Assembly: GCA_040752915.1 (NCBI GenBank)
Contig: JBFMHB010000011.1
Coordinates: 1 to 55,278, forward strand
Source: Acidobacteriota bacterium
GTDB lineage: Bacteria > Acidobacteriota > UBA4820 > DSQY01
Length of the DNA: 55,278 bases
Reading direction: 5' to 3'
Shown one piece after another: positions 43,514-51,381 of this stretch (the stretch's first letter is position 1; the number at the start of each line of letters is the position of its first letter). The position numbers were made by a program, and so were the translations under genes. Below the pieces are notes generated by a model. That model saw only the letters and a list, made by a program, of their open reading frames with translations, was not told the origin of the DNA and did no database searches.

Positions 43514-43879
43514 CACGCTTTCGTGGCACACCGCTTCGATGTTGTGCCCGTCCGGACCGATGACAAAGGCCGCATAGTAGTTCCCGTGGTATTCCGGGCG
43601 CAGACCCGGCGCACCATTGTCTTGGCCACCCGCCTCAAGCGCCGCGCGGTAGAAGGCTTCGACTTGCTCGCGGTTTTCGGCCGTGAATGCCAGGTGCAGA
43701 TGCGCCGGCGTCTCCTCGGTTTGGAAGAGGCACAATGAACAGATCCCGCCGGGAGCGCTCAGCTCGATGCCGAGCGGCCCCTCAGCGGCTTCCGTTATGC
43801 CGAGCGGCGCGAGGGCCTTGACAAAGAACGCCTTGCTCGCCGCATAGTCGCTGACCCCGAACACTACGTGATCGAACAT
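43508..43879 (-). CDS. VOC superfamily protein (cassette gene)
   Basis: The 123-aa protein begins MFDHVVFGVSDYAASKAFF and ends YYAAFVIGPDGHNIEAVCHE, a complete VOC domain with terminal metal-site Glu. VOC proteins include glyoxalases and antibiotic-binding proteins; common integron-borne VOC genes confer fosfomycin or bleomycin resistance, but this one is closer to uncharacterised glyoxalase-like members. AAAGGAG precedes ATG 43879. It lies between two attC-type sites. Confidence 0.87.
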   Translation of the reverse strand: MFDHVVFGVSDYAASKAFFVKALAPLGITEAAEGPLGIELSAPGGICSLCLFQTEETPAHLHLAFTAENREQVEAFYRAALEAGGQDNGAPGLRPEYHGNYYAAFVIGPDGHNIEAVCHESVA

Positions 43880-43911
43880 CTGTTCTCCTTTGCTGGGTGC
43901 GCCTGCAAGAG

Positions 43912-44028
43912 GCCTGACGCCAGCGGTCACCGGACCCGGACTTCTTTTGCGAAGGGCATCCGAGCAAGCCCGCTTCGAAGGCCACCTTGCCGCAGCGTAA
44001 CTGGGTCCGGTGCACTGCGTTGTTAGCC
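43912..44028 (-). repeat. attC site of the 44050 cassette
   Basis: A 117-bp site from GCCTGAC (43912) to GTTAGCC (44022-44028). CACCGGACCCGG in the left arm pairs with CTGGGTCCGGTG in the right arm. The centre has the family-typical TTCTTTTGCGAAGGGCATCC and CGCTTCGAAGGCCACC. It is 21 nt past the stop of the 44050 gene. Confidence 0.88.
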
Positions 44029-44049
44029 GCCCCCGCGTTACCTTGCAAA

Positions 44050-44958
44050 CTACCTGTGAGTAAGGGCCTGTAGGTGCTTTGCAAGCGTGCTTTCAATTGC
44101 TGATTTCCCTCCAATAGTGTTGTCGTAGAACAGCGTGCGGAAACCGCTGATGTCGAAAGGTAGTCTGTCTCGCTTTCTGTCGCACAGCAAAATAGTAGCC
44201 TTACCCATGCCATGGGCGTAGCCAACTTCGTAGAATACGTTTGGATTGTTGGGAGTCACATCGGCGATTATTACAAAGCACTCTTGGATTGACCGCACGA
44301 TATCTTCTAGAATCTGGCCGGTCGAGTAAATGTCGGCAGCTCTAATGGCCTGCAGACCGTAGCTTTCGCATGTAGGCCGAATCACCTCATTGTATAGTGC
44401 GTTGAACTCGTCAGTGTATTGAATGACAATGAAAGCAGTTGGTTTTTGAGGACGAACAGTGATCCCGCGAACCAACATTTCCTTATTGCCCTGCATAAGC
44501 AGCGCAACCTGACAAGGTCTAATCTTGTAATACGCTGTGCAGACGATAACGCTATTTATGAGGAGATCAATTCGTGATCCATTGACTCGCACCTCTACAT
44601 CTATATCTGTATCAGCTGGAGGCCTTTCCCCGAAGCCAGCCCCCGCCAGAGGTTCCCACTTGTTATTGGAGAAAAGACTAATAACATATGCTGTAGCCCC
44701 AAACCCAATGCCGGCGTACACTTCTTCGCCGCTCCCGTGGTTGAACCCGACCATTAGCTGACTGTCGCGATCTTTCAATTTTACTTTGAATTGGACCGTA
44801 CCGCTTTCAAATTCGTAACTGGACTTCGCCAGGCAGATCGAGAACTGCCCCTTGTTCGGACCCTCCGTTATCTTTACAGGAATATATTTGAGACCCTCAG
44901 CGGTATGGGCTATCCTGCCCATAAGTGCGATCCAGTGGGTTTGCTTCTTTCGGCTCAT
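44050..44958 (-). CDS. Concanavalin-like + TIR/deoxyribosyltransferase-like (DrHyd) fusion protein (cassette gene)
   Basis: The 302-aa protein has two parts. Residues ~25-170 form a beta-sandwich like laminin-G/DUF1080 (YEFESGTVQFKVKLKD, VEVRVNGSRIDLLINSV, then GITVRP). Residues 174-302 form a small Rossmann-like domain with a DVTPNNPNVFYEVGYAHGMG motif at 233-252. That motif is typical of nucleoside 2-deoxyribosyltransferase/TIR-like effector domains. In other systems such domains cleave nucleotides in anti-phage defence; here this is inferred. Its lower GC and the flanking attC sites show it is a cassette. GAAGGAGGG precedes ATG 44958. Confidence 0.75.
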   Translation of the reverse strand: MSRKKQTHWIALMGRIAHTAEGLKYIPVKITEGPNKGQFSICLAKSSYEFESGTVQFKVKLKDRDSQLMVGFNHGSGEEVYAGIGFGATAYVISLFSNNKWEPLAGAGFGERPPADTDIDVEVRVNGSRIDLLINSVIVCTAYYKIRPCQVALLMQGNKEMLVRGITVRPQKPTAFIVIQYTDEFNALYNEVIRPTCESYGLQAIRAADIYSTGQILEDIVRSIQECFVIIADVTPNNPNVFYEVGYAHGMGKATILLCDRKRDRLPFDISGFRTLFYDNTIGGKSAIESTLAKHLQALTHR

Positions 44959-45035
44959 TGTACCCTCCTTCTCTATGCCCTATAAAAGTAACCTTCCAAG
45001 TAAGCAGGACACCAGGGCTGTTTGAATCGAATGGC

Positions 45036-45154
45036 GGCTAACGCCCCCGTTCAGGGGACCCAGACTTCTTTTGCGAAGGGCAGCCAAACGCGAGAGCACC
45101 TTCGAAGCAAGGCCACTCTTGCGTGCCTGGGTCCACTGCAACGGGCTGTTAGGT
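45036..45154 (-). repeat. attC site of the 45167 cassette
   Basis: A 119-bp site from GGCTAAC (45036) to GTTAGGT (45148-45154), both fitting RYYYAAC/GTTRRRY. GCCCCCGTT pairs with AACGGGC, and GGACCCAG with CTGGGTCC. The centre keeps TTCTTTTGCGAAGGGCAGCC. It starts 12 nt past the stop of the 45167 gene. Confidence 0.9.
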
Positions 45155-45166
45155 GTCGTGTGCCCA

Positions 45167-45898
45167 CTACTCTTGTCTTGTGTCTTCACCGATTCTAGAG
45201 CCATCCGCAAAAATGATGGTTTGAGGAGCCCATATTACCTTGAGGTCTTTCAATTCAGCATTTTTCAGCTTATTGTGTTCGTCGGAGAACTGATTATATT
45301 TTATAGTTCCTTCCCAAGTGGCTTTTTCGCCTGCTTTTATAGGATCTGTGATCTTCAGGCGCGACTTAAATATTACATCGCCGAACAAGTCCTGAAAGAT
45401 GACAGTGCCCTGAAATGCACGAATGTCCTTTGTTGACGTGTTTTGATATGCGGCCTTGATGGTAATATAGTCGTCATACCTGCTTGCGTACATGTTACTA
45501 GGTATAAAGCCTTTTTCATAGATTGCCAGTGAAAGGGACTTGCGAAGTTCAGCAGCAAGTGCCTCTTCTTTCTCTTTTGCTTCTTTGGCCAATAGTTTCT
45601 CCATATCCTCTTTGACTTTCTCTTCCGCTACATACGCCTTTTGCTCTTCAATGATCTGCTTGACGGTTTTTCCCAAAGGATTAGCTGGCATGACACCAAA
45701 GATGCCGCCAAGCTTACTGCGCATAAAGTAGCCTACTACCATTTCCTTTTCTTCAGGTGTCATTGATTTGGATTCCGCAACCGCCTTTAGAACTTCTTGC
45801 TCATTTGTCTCTGTGACCTTCATTCCTTTAGCACTCGAACAGGCAATGAATATTGCCAACAGACCGATTGTGATGACAAATACTCTTTTTCCTTTCAC
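45167..45898 (-). CDS. Putative lipoprotein, unknown (first cassette behind attI-2)
   Basis: The 243-aa protein has a lipoprotein signal peptide (FVITIGLLAIFIACSS, lipobox Cys near residue 18). A coiled, Lys/Glu-rich middle follows (VAEEKVKEDMEKLLAKEAKEKE), then a beta-rich end (DDYITIKAAYQNTSTKDIRAF, then EKATWEGTIKYNQFSDEHN). No family is recognised. GGGAGG precedes GTG 45898. It directly follows the second attI copy. Confidence 0.7.
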   Translation of the reverse strand: MKGKRVFVITIGLLAIFIACSSAKGMKVTETNEQEVLKAVAESKSMTPEEKEMVVGYFMRSKLGGIFGVMPANPLGKTVKQIIEEQKAYVAEEKVKEDMEKLLAKEAKEKEEALAAELRKSLSLAIYEKGFIPSNMYASRYDDYITIKAAYQNTSTKDIRAFQGTVIFQDLFGDVIFKSRLKITDPIKAGEKATWEGTIKYNQFSDEHNKLKNAELKDLKVIWAPQTIIFADGSRIGEDTRQE

Positions 45899-45929
45899 GG
45901 GACCCTCCCTATGAGATACTGTATCAGAC

Positions 45930-46111
45930 ACCTAACGCATATTAGGCCGACGAGTTAGGCCGTGGGGCGGCGGGTTAGCGCGATCAGCGGCGGCCTAGCA
46001 CAACCGGTTTCCGTTACCATCTTCACCGACAATCCCCTGCCAATCCTACCAAAAACTCGATACACGCGTCAGGCCGACGTGTTGGCCCGACGCGTTGGCC
46101 CGCTCAACTTG
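45930..46111 (-). other. Second attI copy (attI-2)
   Basis: This 182-bp region is nearly identical to attI-1 at 53098-53279. It has the same ACCTAAC...GTTAGGC inverted core at its left edge, the same central CGGCCTAGCACAACCGG, and the same run of core-like boxes (AGGCCGACGT, TTGGCCCGACGC, TTGGCCC) at its right edge. Differences are few (for example GTGGGG for GCAAGG, and CAGGC for TAGGC). Cassettes continue to its left, as they do from attI-1. Confidence 0.8.
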
Positions 46112-46448
46112 GTTGGTCTTCCTCGGGCGTCACCTCCGCCCGTCCCCCTCGTGTCTTGCAAGGTCCACGGCTTCGGGAAAGACCCCCCAGATCGTCGGCG
46201 GGGCTGAGACCCCCCCCCGCCCCAAGTGAGGACATGCGTGGAGATCATCGTCGTTGCCACTCGGAGCGGCCGGGCGATTCCTGGATTTTGGGGATGTCCT
46301 GGCCGCGCTCCAGAAGGTACGTGGCGAAGCCGTGCCGAAAGATGTGGGGCGTGACGCGCTTGGCGATCTTCGCGTTCCTCGCCCCACGGCCTACCGCCTT
46401 CTGGAGCACCGACCGTGCAGGGGATAGCGCACGAGACGGCCGCTCCGG
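46112..46448 (-). pseudogene. Broken 3' fragment of an integron integrase gene
   Basis: This segment aligns over its length with the 3' part of the full intI (53280-53632). In frame it still reads [18 protein letters not shown] and [20 protein letters not shown]. It then loses frame and meets a stop. The segment equivalent to TTMIYTHVL reads MISTHVL in another frame, so the catalytic Tyr is Ser. The 5' two thirds of the gene are absent; it is cut off exactly where the next gene's stop begins (46449). It cannot encode an active integrase. Confidence 0.88.
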
Positions 46449-47231
46449 TCACTGCGCGTCGCGCTCCAGACTTGCCTGAAGCCGGACCAGGCTGTCCTGA
46501 GATACTTTGATCAAGCCGCGTCGCGGCCGGTCGATATCCAGAATCGTCGTGAGCACCAGGACAATGAGCACCGCAAAGAGGGCGTTCGAGGCAAATCTCC
46601 GGCGCCGCGTGAGTCCGCAGCGGTAACCCAGCAGGCCGAACGACGCCACGGACACCGCAAGCAAGAGAGACAGCACTGTTTCAGGCACGTGGTTGTCGAA
46701 CGCGACCTGGCGCTTTTCGTGCAAATCGATGACGTTGTTGAGGGACTCCACGAACAGACCCACCGGCACGGACCGTGGCTCCTGGCTGGCCGCTTCAGCC
46801 GCCAACGCCCAGAGCCTTCGTTCGATACGTGTGGTGGCAGTTCTCGCTTGGTCAAGGCGCGCCGGATCGATGCCCGCCTCGTAGAACGCAAGTCGAGATG
46901 ATACGTACTCTCGAAGCAACGCCTTGGCCTCACGTCGCTGGTCAGCGGGCAGAAACTCGGAGCGAAGAAAGGTCGTGCCGATCGCATTGGCCTCTTCGAG
47001 GACGAGCGACTTGCGGACGTCGAAGCGCGATGCCGCCATGAAAAAGGTGAAGCTCAGCAGCAGGGCGAGAAGACCCAGCAACGCGGCCTGCAGAGAATCC
47101 ACATGGGCCTTATCCGACTCCTCTCCCTTGTCGCCGTGGCGCACGCCCAGGCGAAAACCCGCTTCGACCGCGACAAGGAAGCCAGCGAGGGATGCGAACA
47201 GGAAGACGATTTCACCAAGTCTCCACAGCAT
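46449..47231 (-). CDS. Bestrophin-like (DUF4239) membrane protein (cassette gene)
   Basis: The 260-aa protein has two N-terminal helices (IVFLFASLAGFLVAVEAGF; LLGLLALLLSFTFFMAASRF) and two C-terminal helices. The pattern VLEEANAIGTTFLRSEFLPA is diagnostic for the DUF4239 bestrophin-like family, perhaps anion channels. ATG 47231 follows GGGAG. Its stop codon abuts the intI remnant, so its own attC has been lost. Confidence 0.82.
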   Translation of the reverse strand: MLWRLGEIVFLFASLAGFLVAVEAGFRLGVRHGDKGEESDKAHVDSLQAALLGLLALLLSFTFFMAASRFDVRKSLVLEEANAIGTTFLRSEFLPADQRREAKALLREYVSSRLAFYEAGIDPARLDQARTATTRIERRLWALAAEAASQEPRSVPVGLFVESLNNVIDLHEKRQVAFDNHVPETVLSLLLAVSVASFGLLGYRCGLTRRRRFASNALFAVLIVLVLTTILDIDRPRRGLIKVSQDSLVRLQASLERDAQ

Positions 47232-47259
47232 GTACTCTTGCTCCCGCAAGATACCGACG

Positions 47260-47331
47260 GCCTAACCTTGGGGCTCTCGGCGGCGCGCCGAAGCGAAGTG
47301 CAGGCGCGTCGGCCGCTTCCTGTGGTTGAGC
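47260..47331 (-). repeat. attC-like site of the 47417 cassette (short)
   Basis: A 72-bp site from GCCTAAC (47260) to GTTGAGC (47325-47331); both ends fit the consensus. Inner arms CGGCGGCGCGCC and GGCGCGTCGGCCG can pair. It is shorter than the main family and lies 85 nt beyond the stop of the 47417 gene. Confidence 0.6.
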
Positions 47332-47416
47332 CGTTTTGCGAAGTGACCCGCGGCCGCACGCCATCGCTGTTCGGGACCACCGTGGCTCTCATTGGGCGAC
47401 GTGGTCCGTCTCACCC

Positions 47417-48748
47417 TCACGGTTCCCGCCAGCGGTGCCGGTCGGCGGCATCGAGGACCGCCCCATATTCGGAGGATCCAGCGCCGGACGCAAGAAACGA
47501 GCGCACAAGGGCATCGTACGTACCGTCGCTGGTCATTCGATGAAACTGGTGATCATCGTCCACAAGGAGCAGATGTCCCCGTGGGTATAGGTACGCCAGT
47601 GCCACCGAAGAACGGTAGTCCACGGTATGGTCGCGTACGCCCGCGAGGACCAGGACCTCGGTATCCAATTGATGCAGCGCGGCCCGGTCCCAACGCGGAG
47701 CACAGATGCGGCGCTTGTCGTGGAGATCCAGTAAAGGGGCCGCGAAGTTCCTCTGGTTTTCAAGGTCTGGATGGAGCTTGTCGCCTGCCAGCCGCGCGAG
47801 GGCCTGGGATGGGAGGAGAAATTCGAAGAGACGGACCCGGATGGGGATTCCCTCAGGGGAATTGAGAAAGGCGCCAACCGCTTCAACCTGATAGTCCTGT
47901 CGTGCCTTCCCATAGGCTTCGGTGTCTCCCGAGGCCAGGGCACGGATGAGACTTGCCCGCTCTTCTGGCAGCCGGTCGGGCGGGACGAAGAAGTTCTGCC
48001 TCTGCAGGGTCATGACGAGCCGCGCCCTGTCCGCCGCGTGCCTTTCCAGTGCCTGACGGAGCAAGGCGTGAAGCCGCGGATCGAATGCGCCGACTTCCTC
48101 CCAGAAGCGATCCGTATTCAGGCCCAGCTCCCCGACAAGGAATGGGTTCAGCGCGGCGGGTGTCGCCGCCCGCGCGACGTGCTGGCCGTATTTCGCGAGG
48201 TATTGATGAACGAGAAAGGCACCTCCCGACTGTCCATAGAGCAGGATCTTGCCTTCTGCCCCGACGATCGTCCGCCGGACCGTTTCGATATCCTCGACCC
48301 ACTCGTCCGCGGAGAAAACGGCCCACGCTTTCTCCCAGTCCGGCTCTCCCCCCGGCCCTTGTGCCGCCCTGATGAACTCGGGAGTGAAGCCGCGCCCGAT
48401 GATTCCAACAACGTTGAATGCGCTGCCGAATCGCCTCTTCTGCAGCTCGGCCATGGCGCCTTTCCGCACATAGAACTGCTGCGCGTCCGCGATGACGAAC
48501 AGGACCGGCTTGGCAGGGTCGAACGAAGCCCCGAACTCGGCGTGGATCGAAGCGCGGCCCAGCGCTGGATTCTCGCGGTCGAGCGGCACCTCCACCGCGC
48601 GGTCAAGACTCATCTCGAGCGGCTGCTCCCCTTGGGGTTCGACCGGTTTCGCCGTGGCGCTCGCCCATGCGGCGATCCACGCGAACGTGAGCAATAGGCT
48701 ACAGAATGCGAAGCGAGTTCGATGAACCCTTGTTGCGCCGTGAATCAT
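47417..48748 (-). CDS. Secreted alpha/beta hydrolase-like protein (cassette gene)
   Basis: The 443-aa protein has a signal peptide (FAFCSLLLTFAWIAAWASA). An alpha/beta-hydrolase core follows, with nucleophile elbow GQSGGAFLVHQYLAKYG and a late acid/His region (LAGVRDHTVDY, DDDHQFHRM). It resembles proline-iminopeptidase-type hydrolases with a large cap. Substrate unknown. AAAGGACAGG precedes ATG 48748. It is one of the longest cassette genes here. Confidence 0.78.
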   Translation of the reverse strand: MIHGATRVHRTRFAFCSLLLTFAWIAAWASATAKPVEPQGEQPLEMSLDRAVEVPLDRENPALGRASIHAEFGASFDPAKPVLFVIADAQQFYVRKGAMAELQKRRFGSAFNVVGIIGRGFTPEFIRAAQGPGGEPDWEKAWAVFSADEWVEDIETVRRTIVGAEGKILLYGQSGGAFLVHQYLAKYGQHVARAATPAALNPFLVGELGLNTDRFWEEVGAFDPRLHALLRQALERHAADRARLVMTLQRQNFFVPPDRLPEERASLIRALASGDTEAYGKARQDYQVEAVGAFLNSPEGIPIRVRLFEFLLPSQALARLAGDKLHPDLENQRNFAAPLLDLHDKRRICAPRWDRAALHQLDTEVLVLAGVRDHTVDYRSSVALAYLYPRGHLLLVDDDHQFHRMTSDGTYDALVRSFLASGAGSSEYGAVLDAADRHRWREP

Positions 48749-48787
48749 GGACCCTGTCCTTTCTCCAAGCTCGTGCCTACCGTCTCG

Positions 48788-48904
48788 CCCCAACGCCCGG
48801 CAGTCACCGGACCCAGATCGCCCTTGCGAAGAGCATCCGAGCAGCCCCTCCGCGACGCTCGAACGGACGGCGGCGGGGCCGGGTGTTGCGGAGCATGGTT
48901 GGGC
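48788..48904 (-). repeat. attC site of the 48912 cassette
   Basis: A 117-bp site from CCCCAAC (48788) to GTTGGGC (48898-48904). The left half (CGGCAGTCACCGGACCCAGA, then TTGCGAAGAGCATCCGAGCA) matches the main family. The right half (GGGGCCGGGTGTTGCGGAGCAT) is altered. It ends 7 nt before the stop of the 48912 gene. Confidence 0.82.
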
Positions 48905-48911
48905 GTTTGCA

Positions 48912-49697
48912 CTACTTCCAGGGAGAATCCTCGCCCTTCGGGACTCCCAGTCGATCGGCGATCCGATCGACCCACTGCACGAGATTCGCAGATTTGTTGG
49001 ATACTTGCGAGAACAGTGCTTGCAGATCCGCGAGACCCGCCGTTTCGATCAGACGCTTTTCGTTACACACCCATTCGCTGCGCTGGCACATGACGGCGTG
49101 CGCCTCTTGCATCACTGCCGCCGCCGCTTGACCCAGCGCTCCCGCGGCGTTGCGGCGCTGCGCGTACATACGCGCATAATCCAGACTAAACGATCGGCAG
49201 AAACGCCACACCGGAGGTGCGGCGGATGCAAGTTTTGCGGGAAACGGCGCCGCTGGGAGGTGGCCATGGAGCGGACGGCACGAGGCGAGTTCGGCACTCA
49301 GGGTGTAGGTCGGAATGCCGGCCAGATAACCGAGCAGTGCATCTCTCTCGAATTCACCGTTCTCGGCACGACGAGTCCAATACTCGACTACGTCGAGGTC
49401 ACGCAGGATCACATCCACTTTATGGCCTCCGCACCGAAGCCAGGCTCCGCCGTTCATCAGGCGTCCCCAGGAACCTGGAGGGAAGACGGTGCCGCGCGCC
49501 GCGAGGGCCGTGAGATCTATCGCGCCACGGTAATAGAGGCCGAGGTCCCAATCACTTCCTGCATCGCTGCACCCCAGCGCGCGCGATCCACCCAACGCCA
49601 CAGCGATTGTGCACGGCAGGGAAGCGAGCAAGTCCACCAGTTCAGCGACAGGTTGCGGCAGATCATCCATGGTTCGCCCCGTGGCAGTCATAAACAT
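48912..49697 (-). CDS. Nucleotidyltransferase-fold protein, aminoglycoside-adenylyltransferase-like (cassette gene)
   Basis: The 261-aa protein has a pol-beta nucleotidyltransferase active site: GGSRALG (36-42) followed by SDWDLGLYY (48-56), and a third carboxylate in KVDVILRDLD. The helical C-terminal half (YARMYAQRRNAAGALGQAAAAV, then HAVMCQRSEWVCNEKRL) is that of ANT/DUF4037-type enzymes. Related integron cassettes (aadA) modify aminoglycosides, but similarity here is to uncharacterised members, so resistance is only a possibility. Confidence 0.82.
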   Translation of the reverse strand: MFMTATGRTMDDLPQPVAELVDLLASLPCTIAVALGGSRALGCSDAGSDWDLGLYYRGAIDLTALAARGTVFPPGSWGRLMNGGAWLRCGGHKVDVILRDLDVVEYWTRRAENGEFERDALLGYLAGIPTYTLSAELASCRPLHGHLPAAPFPAKLASAAPPVWRFCRSFSLDYARMYAQRRNAAGALGQAAAAVMQEAHAVMCQRSEWVCNEKRLIETAGLADLQALFSQVSNKSANLVQWVDRIADRLGVPKGEDSPWK

Positions 49698-49726
49698 CGT
49701 TCACCTGCCGCGGCGGCTGGTGAGAC

Positions 49727-49776
49727 GTTGAACCGAGAAAAACCCTGATGCGGTCCGGTGCAACGGCTGGTTCGGC
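49727..49776 (-). repeat. Truncated attC-like site of the 49823 cassette
   Basis: The right part (GCGGTCCGGTGCAACGGCT then GTTCGGC, 49770-49776) matches the right half of the main attC family. A short GTTGAACC at 49727 can pair with GGTTCGGC, but the usual left half and centre are missing. Confidence 0.45.
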
Positions 49777-49822
49777 CTGTCTGCCAGGAGCGCGTGGCAG
49801 CACCTTTTCTTTCGGTTTCTCT

Positions 49823-50668
49823 TCATGGCTTGGCGTCAAGAAAGTCGTTCACCATGGGAACGATCACGCCCTTTCGCTGCATCAGCGTGACGTGGGTGGC
49901 GTCGGGCACTATGGCCAAGCGCGATGCGGAGCGTGGCCCGAGGTCGCCGTGCGTCCCACCGCCTTTCAGGCGGAACATCTCCGCGACGTGTTCGAGCCGG
50001 ATGCCGTCGGCATCGCCGTGAATGAAGAACATCGGTGCCGTGGTGGCCTTGAGCTTGTCGGCAGTGATGCTGTCCCCTTTGGAAGCCGAGGCAACCATGT
50101 GTTCGATGAACGTCGGAAAGTCGTCCGGCGTCGGACTCAGCTTCTTGTACTCAACTTCGAGGGGCGAGCCGACGAAAAGTTCCGCCGAGAGTTTCGATAA
50201 CGCCTCTTGCCCTTCCTTCACCACGCCGTCGCGCGAGATGTAGGACGAAATGACGACAACCTTTCGCACCCTGTCCGGATGGCGGATCGCGCACTGCATC
50301 GCCACGCCGCCACCCATACTGTAGCCGATGAGGTCCGCCTTGACGATCTTGAGGTAATCGAGCAGGGCCGCCACGTCGTCGGCGAGGTTCGCCGGGCTAA
50401 TGTCGCGGTCGATGTCCGCAGTGCGGCCGTGGCCCTGCATTTCGAAGGCGATCACTTTTCGCGTCTTGGCGAGTTCGTCGATCCAGCCGGTCCAGTTGTT
50501 GGTAATGGTCATGAACGAACCGTGGAGCAGCACGACCGGCTCGCCGCTCCCGTGGACTTCGTAGTACATCTTGAGCCCATTGACCGGCGCGTAGCCCGTC
50601 GCTGGTTTTTCCTGTGCCGATGCGATACCCGGCACGAGTAGCATCAGGAGTAAAGCTGTTGTCTTCAT
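49823..50668 (-). CDS. Secreted alpha/beta hydrolase (haloperoxidase/lactonase-like; cassette gene)
   Basis: The 281-aa protein has a signal peptide (residues 1-19, ASA-QE). A complete hydrolase core follows: oxyanion HGSF at 49-52, nucleophile GYSMGG with Ser117, acid in [11 protein letters not shown], and His in PDATHVTL. It resembles epoxide hydrolase/non-haem haloperoxidase enzymes. GGGAGG precedes ATG 50668. It is a typical cassette gene of metabolic or detoxification type. Confidence 0.87.
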   Translation of the reverse strand: MKTTALLLMLLVPGIASAQEKPATGYAPVNGLKMYYEVHGSGEPVVLLHGSFMTITNNWTGWIDELAKTRKVIAFEMQGHGRTADIDRDISPANLADDVAALLDYLKIVKADLIGYSMGGGVAMQCAIRHPDRVRKVVVISSYISRDGVVKEGQEALSKLSAELFVGSPLEVEYKKLSPTPDDFPTFIEHMVASASKGDSITADKLKATTAPMFFIHGDADGIRLEHVAEMFRLKGGGTHGDLGPRSASRLAIVPDATHVTLMQRKGVIVPMVNDFLDAKP

Positions 50669-50690
50669 GGTTGGCGTAACCTCCCTTGCG

Positions 50691-50807
50691 GCCGAACGCC
50701 CCCGTTCAGGGGACCAGGGCCGTACTTGCGAAGGCCACCCTAGCAAACCTTCTTCGAAGCGAAACTTGCCGCAACGAGACCGGGTCCGGTGCACTGCGTT
50801 GTTAGGG
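50691..50807 (-). repeat. attC site of the 50814 cassette
   Basis: A 117-bp site from GCCGAAC (50691) to GTTAGGG (50801-50807). It keeps the centre TACTTGCGAAGGCCACC and CTTCTTCGAAGCGAAACTTG, and the right arm GAGACCGGGTCCGGTGCACT. It ends 6 nt before the stop of the 50814 gene. Confidence 0.88.
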
Positions 50808-50813
50808 GGCGCT

Positions 50814-51227
50814 TCACTCTTGCGTTTCAAAGCAGCCCCACTTGTTGCGATAGGGTTCGGCGTCACGCTTCTGGAACGATGGCCACCTCGAATTTGACAC
50901 GGGTTGTTTGTTGGTTATCTGGGACAGGGTCTTTGAAGGTACCACGTAGTAATCTGCGGACCCATCCTTGCGGAGATTCACAAACACGTAGATGTGGCTC
51001 GTAGAGGCTACGGCCTTCGCTTTGTTGCCCAAGAGCCAGAATGATGCAGGTCTACCGTTGGTCTTTACTTGGACCGAAAATGCTCGTTTGCACTCTTGGT
51101 CAGTTACAAGTAGATCGGCACCCATGGCGTTCCGAGAAGTGGTCGAAACAATATAGCCTTGTGCCACGAGCTCGGCTGCGACCAGGAACACGCCACGCAT
51201 ACCGGTTTGCTGACCTTTCGAAGCCAT
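50814..51227 (-). CDS. Small PD-(D/E)XK-like nuclease-fold protein (cassette gene)
   Basis: The 137-aa protein has the core of a PD-(D/E)XK endonuclease: helix [14 protein letters not shown] with Glu19, Asp38 in AMGADLLV, and Q53-V-K55 in FSVQVKT. The Q-x-K variant is common in Holliday-junction-resolvase-like and restriction-type folds. The rest holds aromatic strands ([17 protein letters not shown]). Restriction or DNA-repair function is inferred from fold only. Flanked by attC sites on both sides. Confidence 0.72.
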   Translation of the reverse strand: MASKGQQTGMRGVFLVAAELVAQGYIVSTTSRNAMGADLLVTDQECKRAFSVQVKTNGRPASFWLLGNKAKAVASTSHIYVFVNLRKDGSADYYVVPSKTLSQITNKQPVSNSRWPSFQKRDAEPYRNKWGCFETQE

Positions 51228-51253
51228 GCGGGGCACCCCCTTAGCTGGTAAGC

Positions 51254-51381
51254 CAGCTAATGCCGCGTGCACCGGCCCGGGCAACCAGGTTCAAGTTTGG
51301 CAAATGGGTCAACGGACTTCCCCCAACGGGCATTGCGTGAAGCAACCTCAGGGACCGGTCTGCTGCAACGCCTTGTTAAGG
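51254..51381 (-). repeat. attC-like site of the 51376 cassette
   Basis: A ~128-bp site from AGCTAAT-type left end to GTTAAGG (51375-51381). ACCGGCCCGG pairs with GGGACCGGT, and the right half GACCGGTCTGCTGCAACGCC resembles the family. The centre differs from the other sites. The stop codon of the cassette gene (TAA) lies inside GTTAAGG. Confidence 0.65.

Noticed and set aside
46069-46452. A 127-codon minus-strand ORF over the intI remnant
   Set aside because: It is an out-of-frame reading of the decayed integrase; the same shadow occurs opposite the intact intI.
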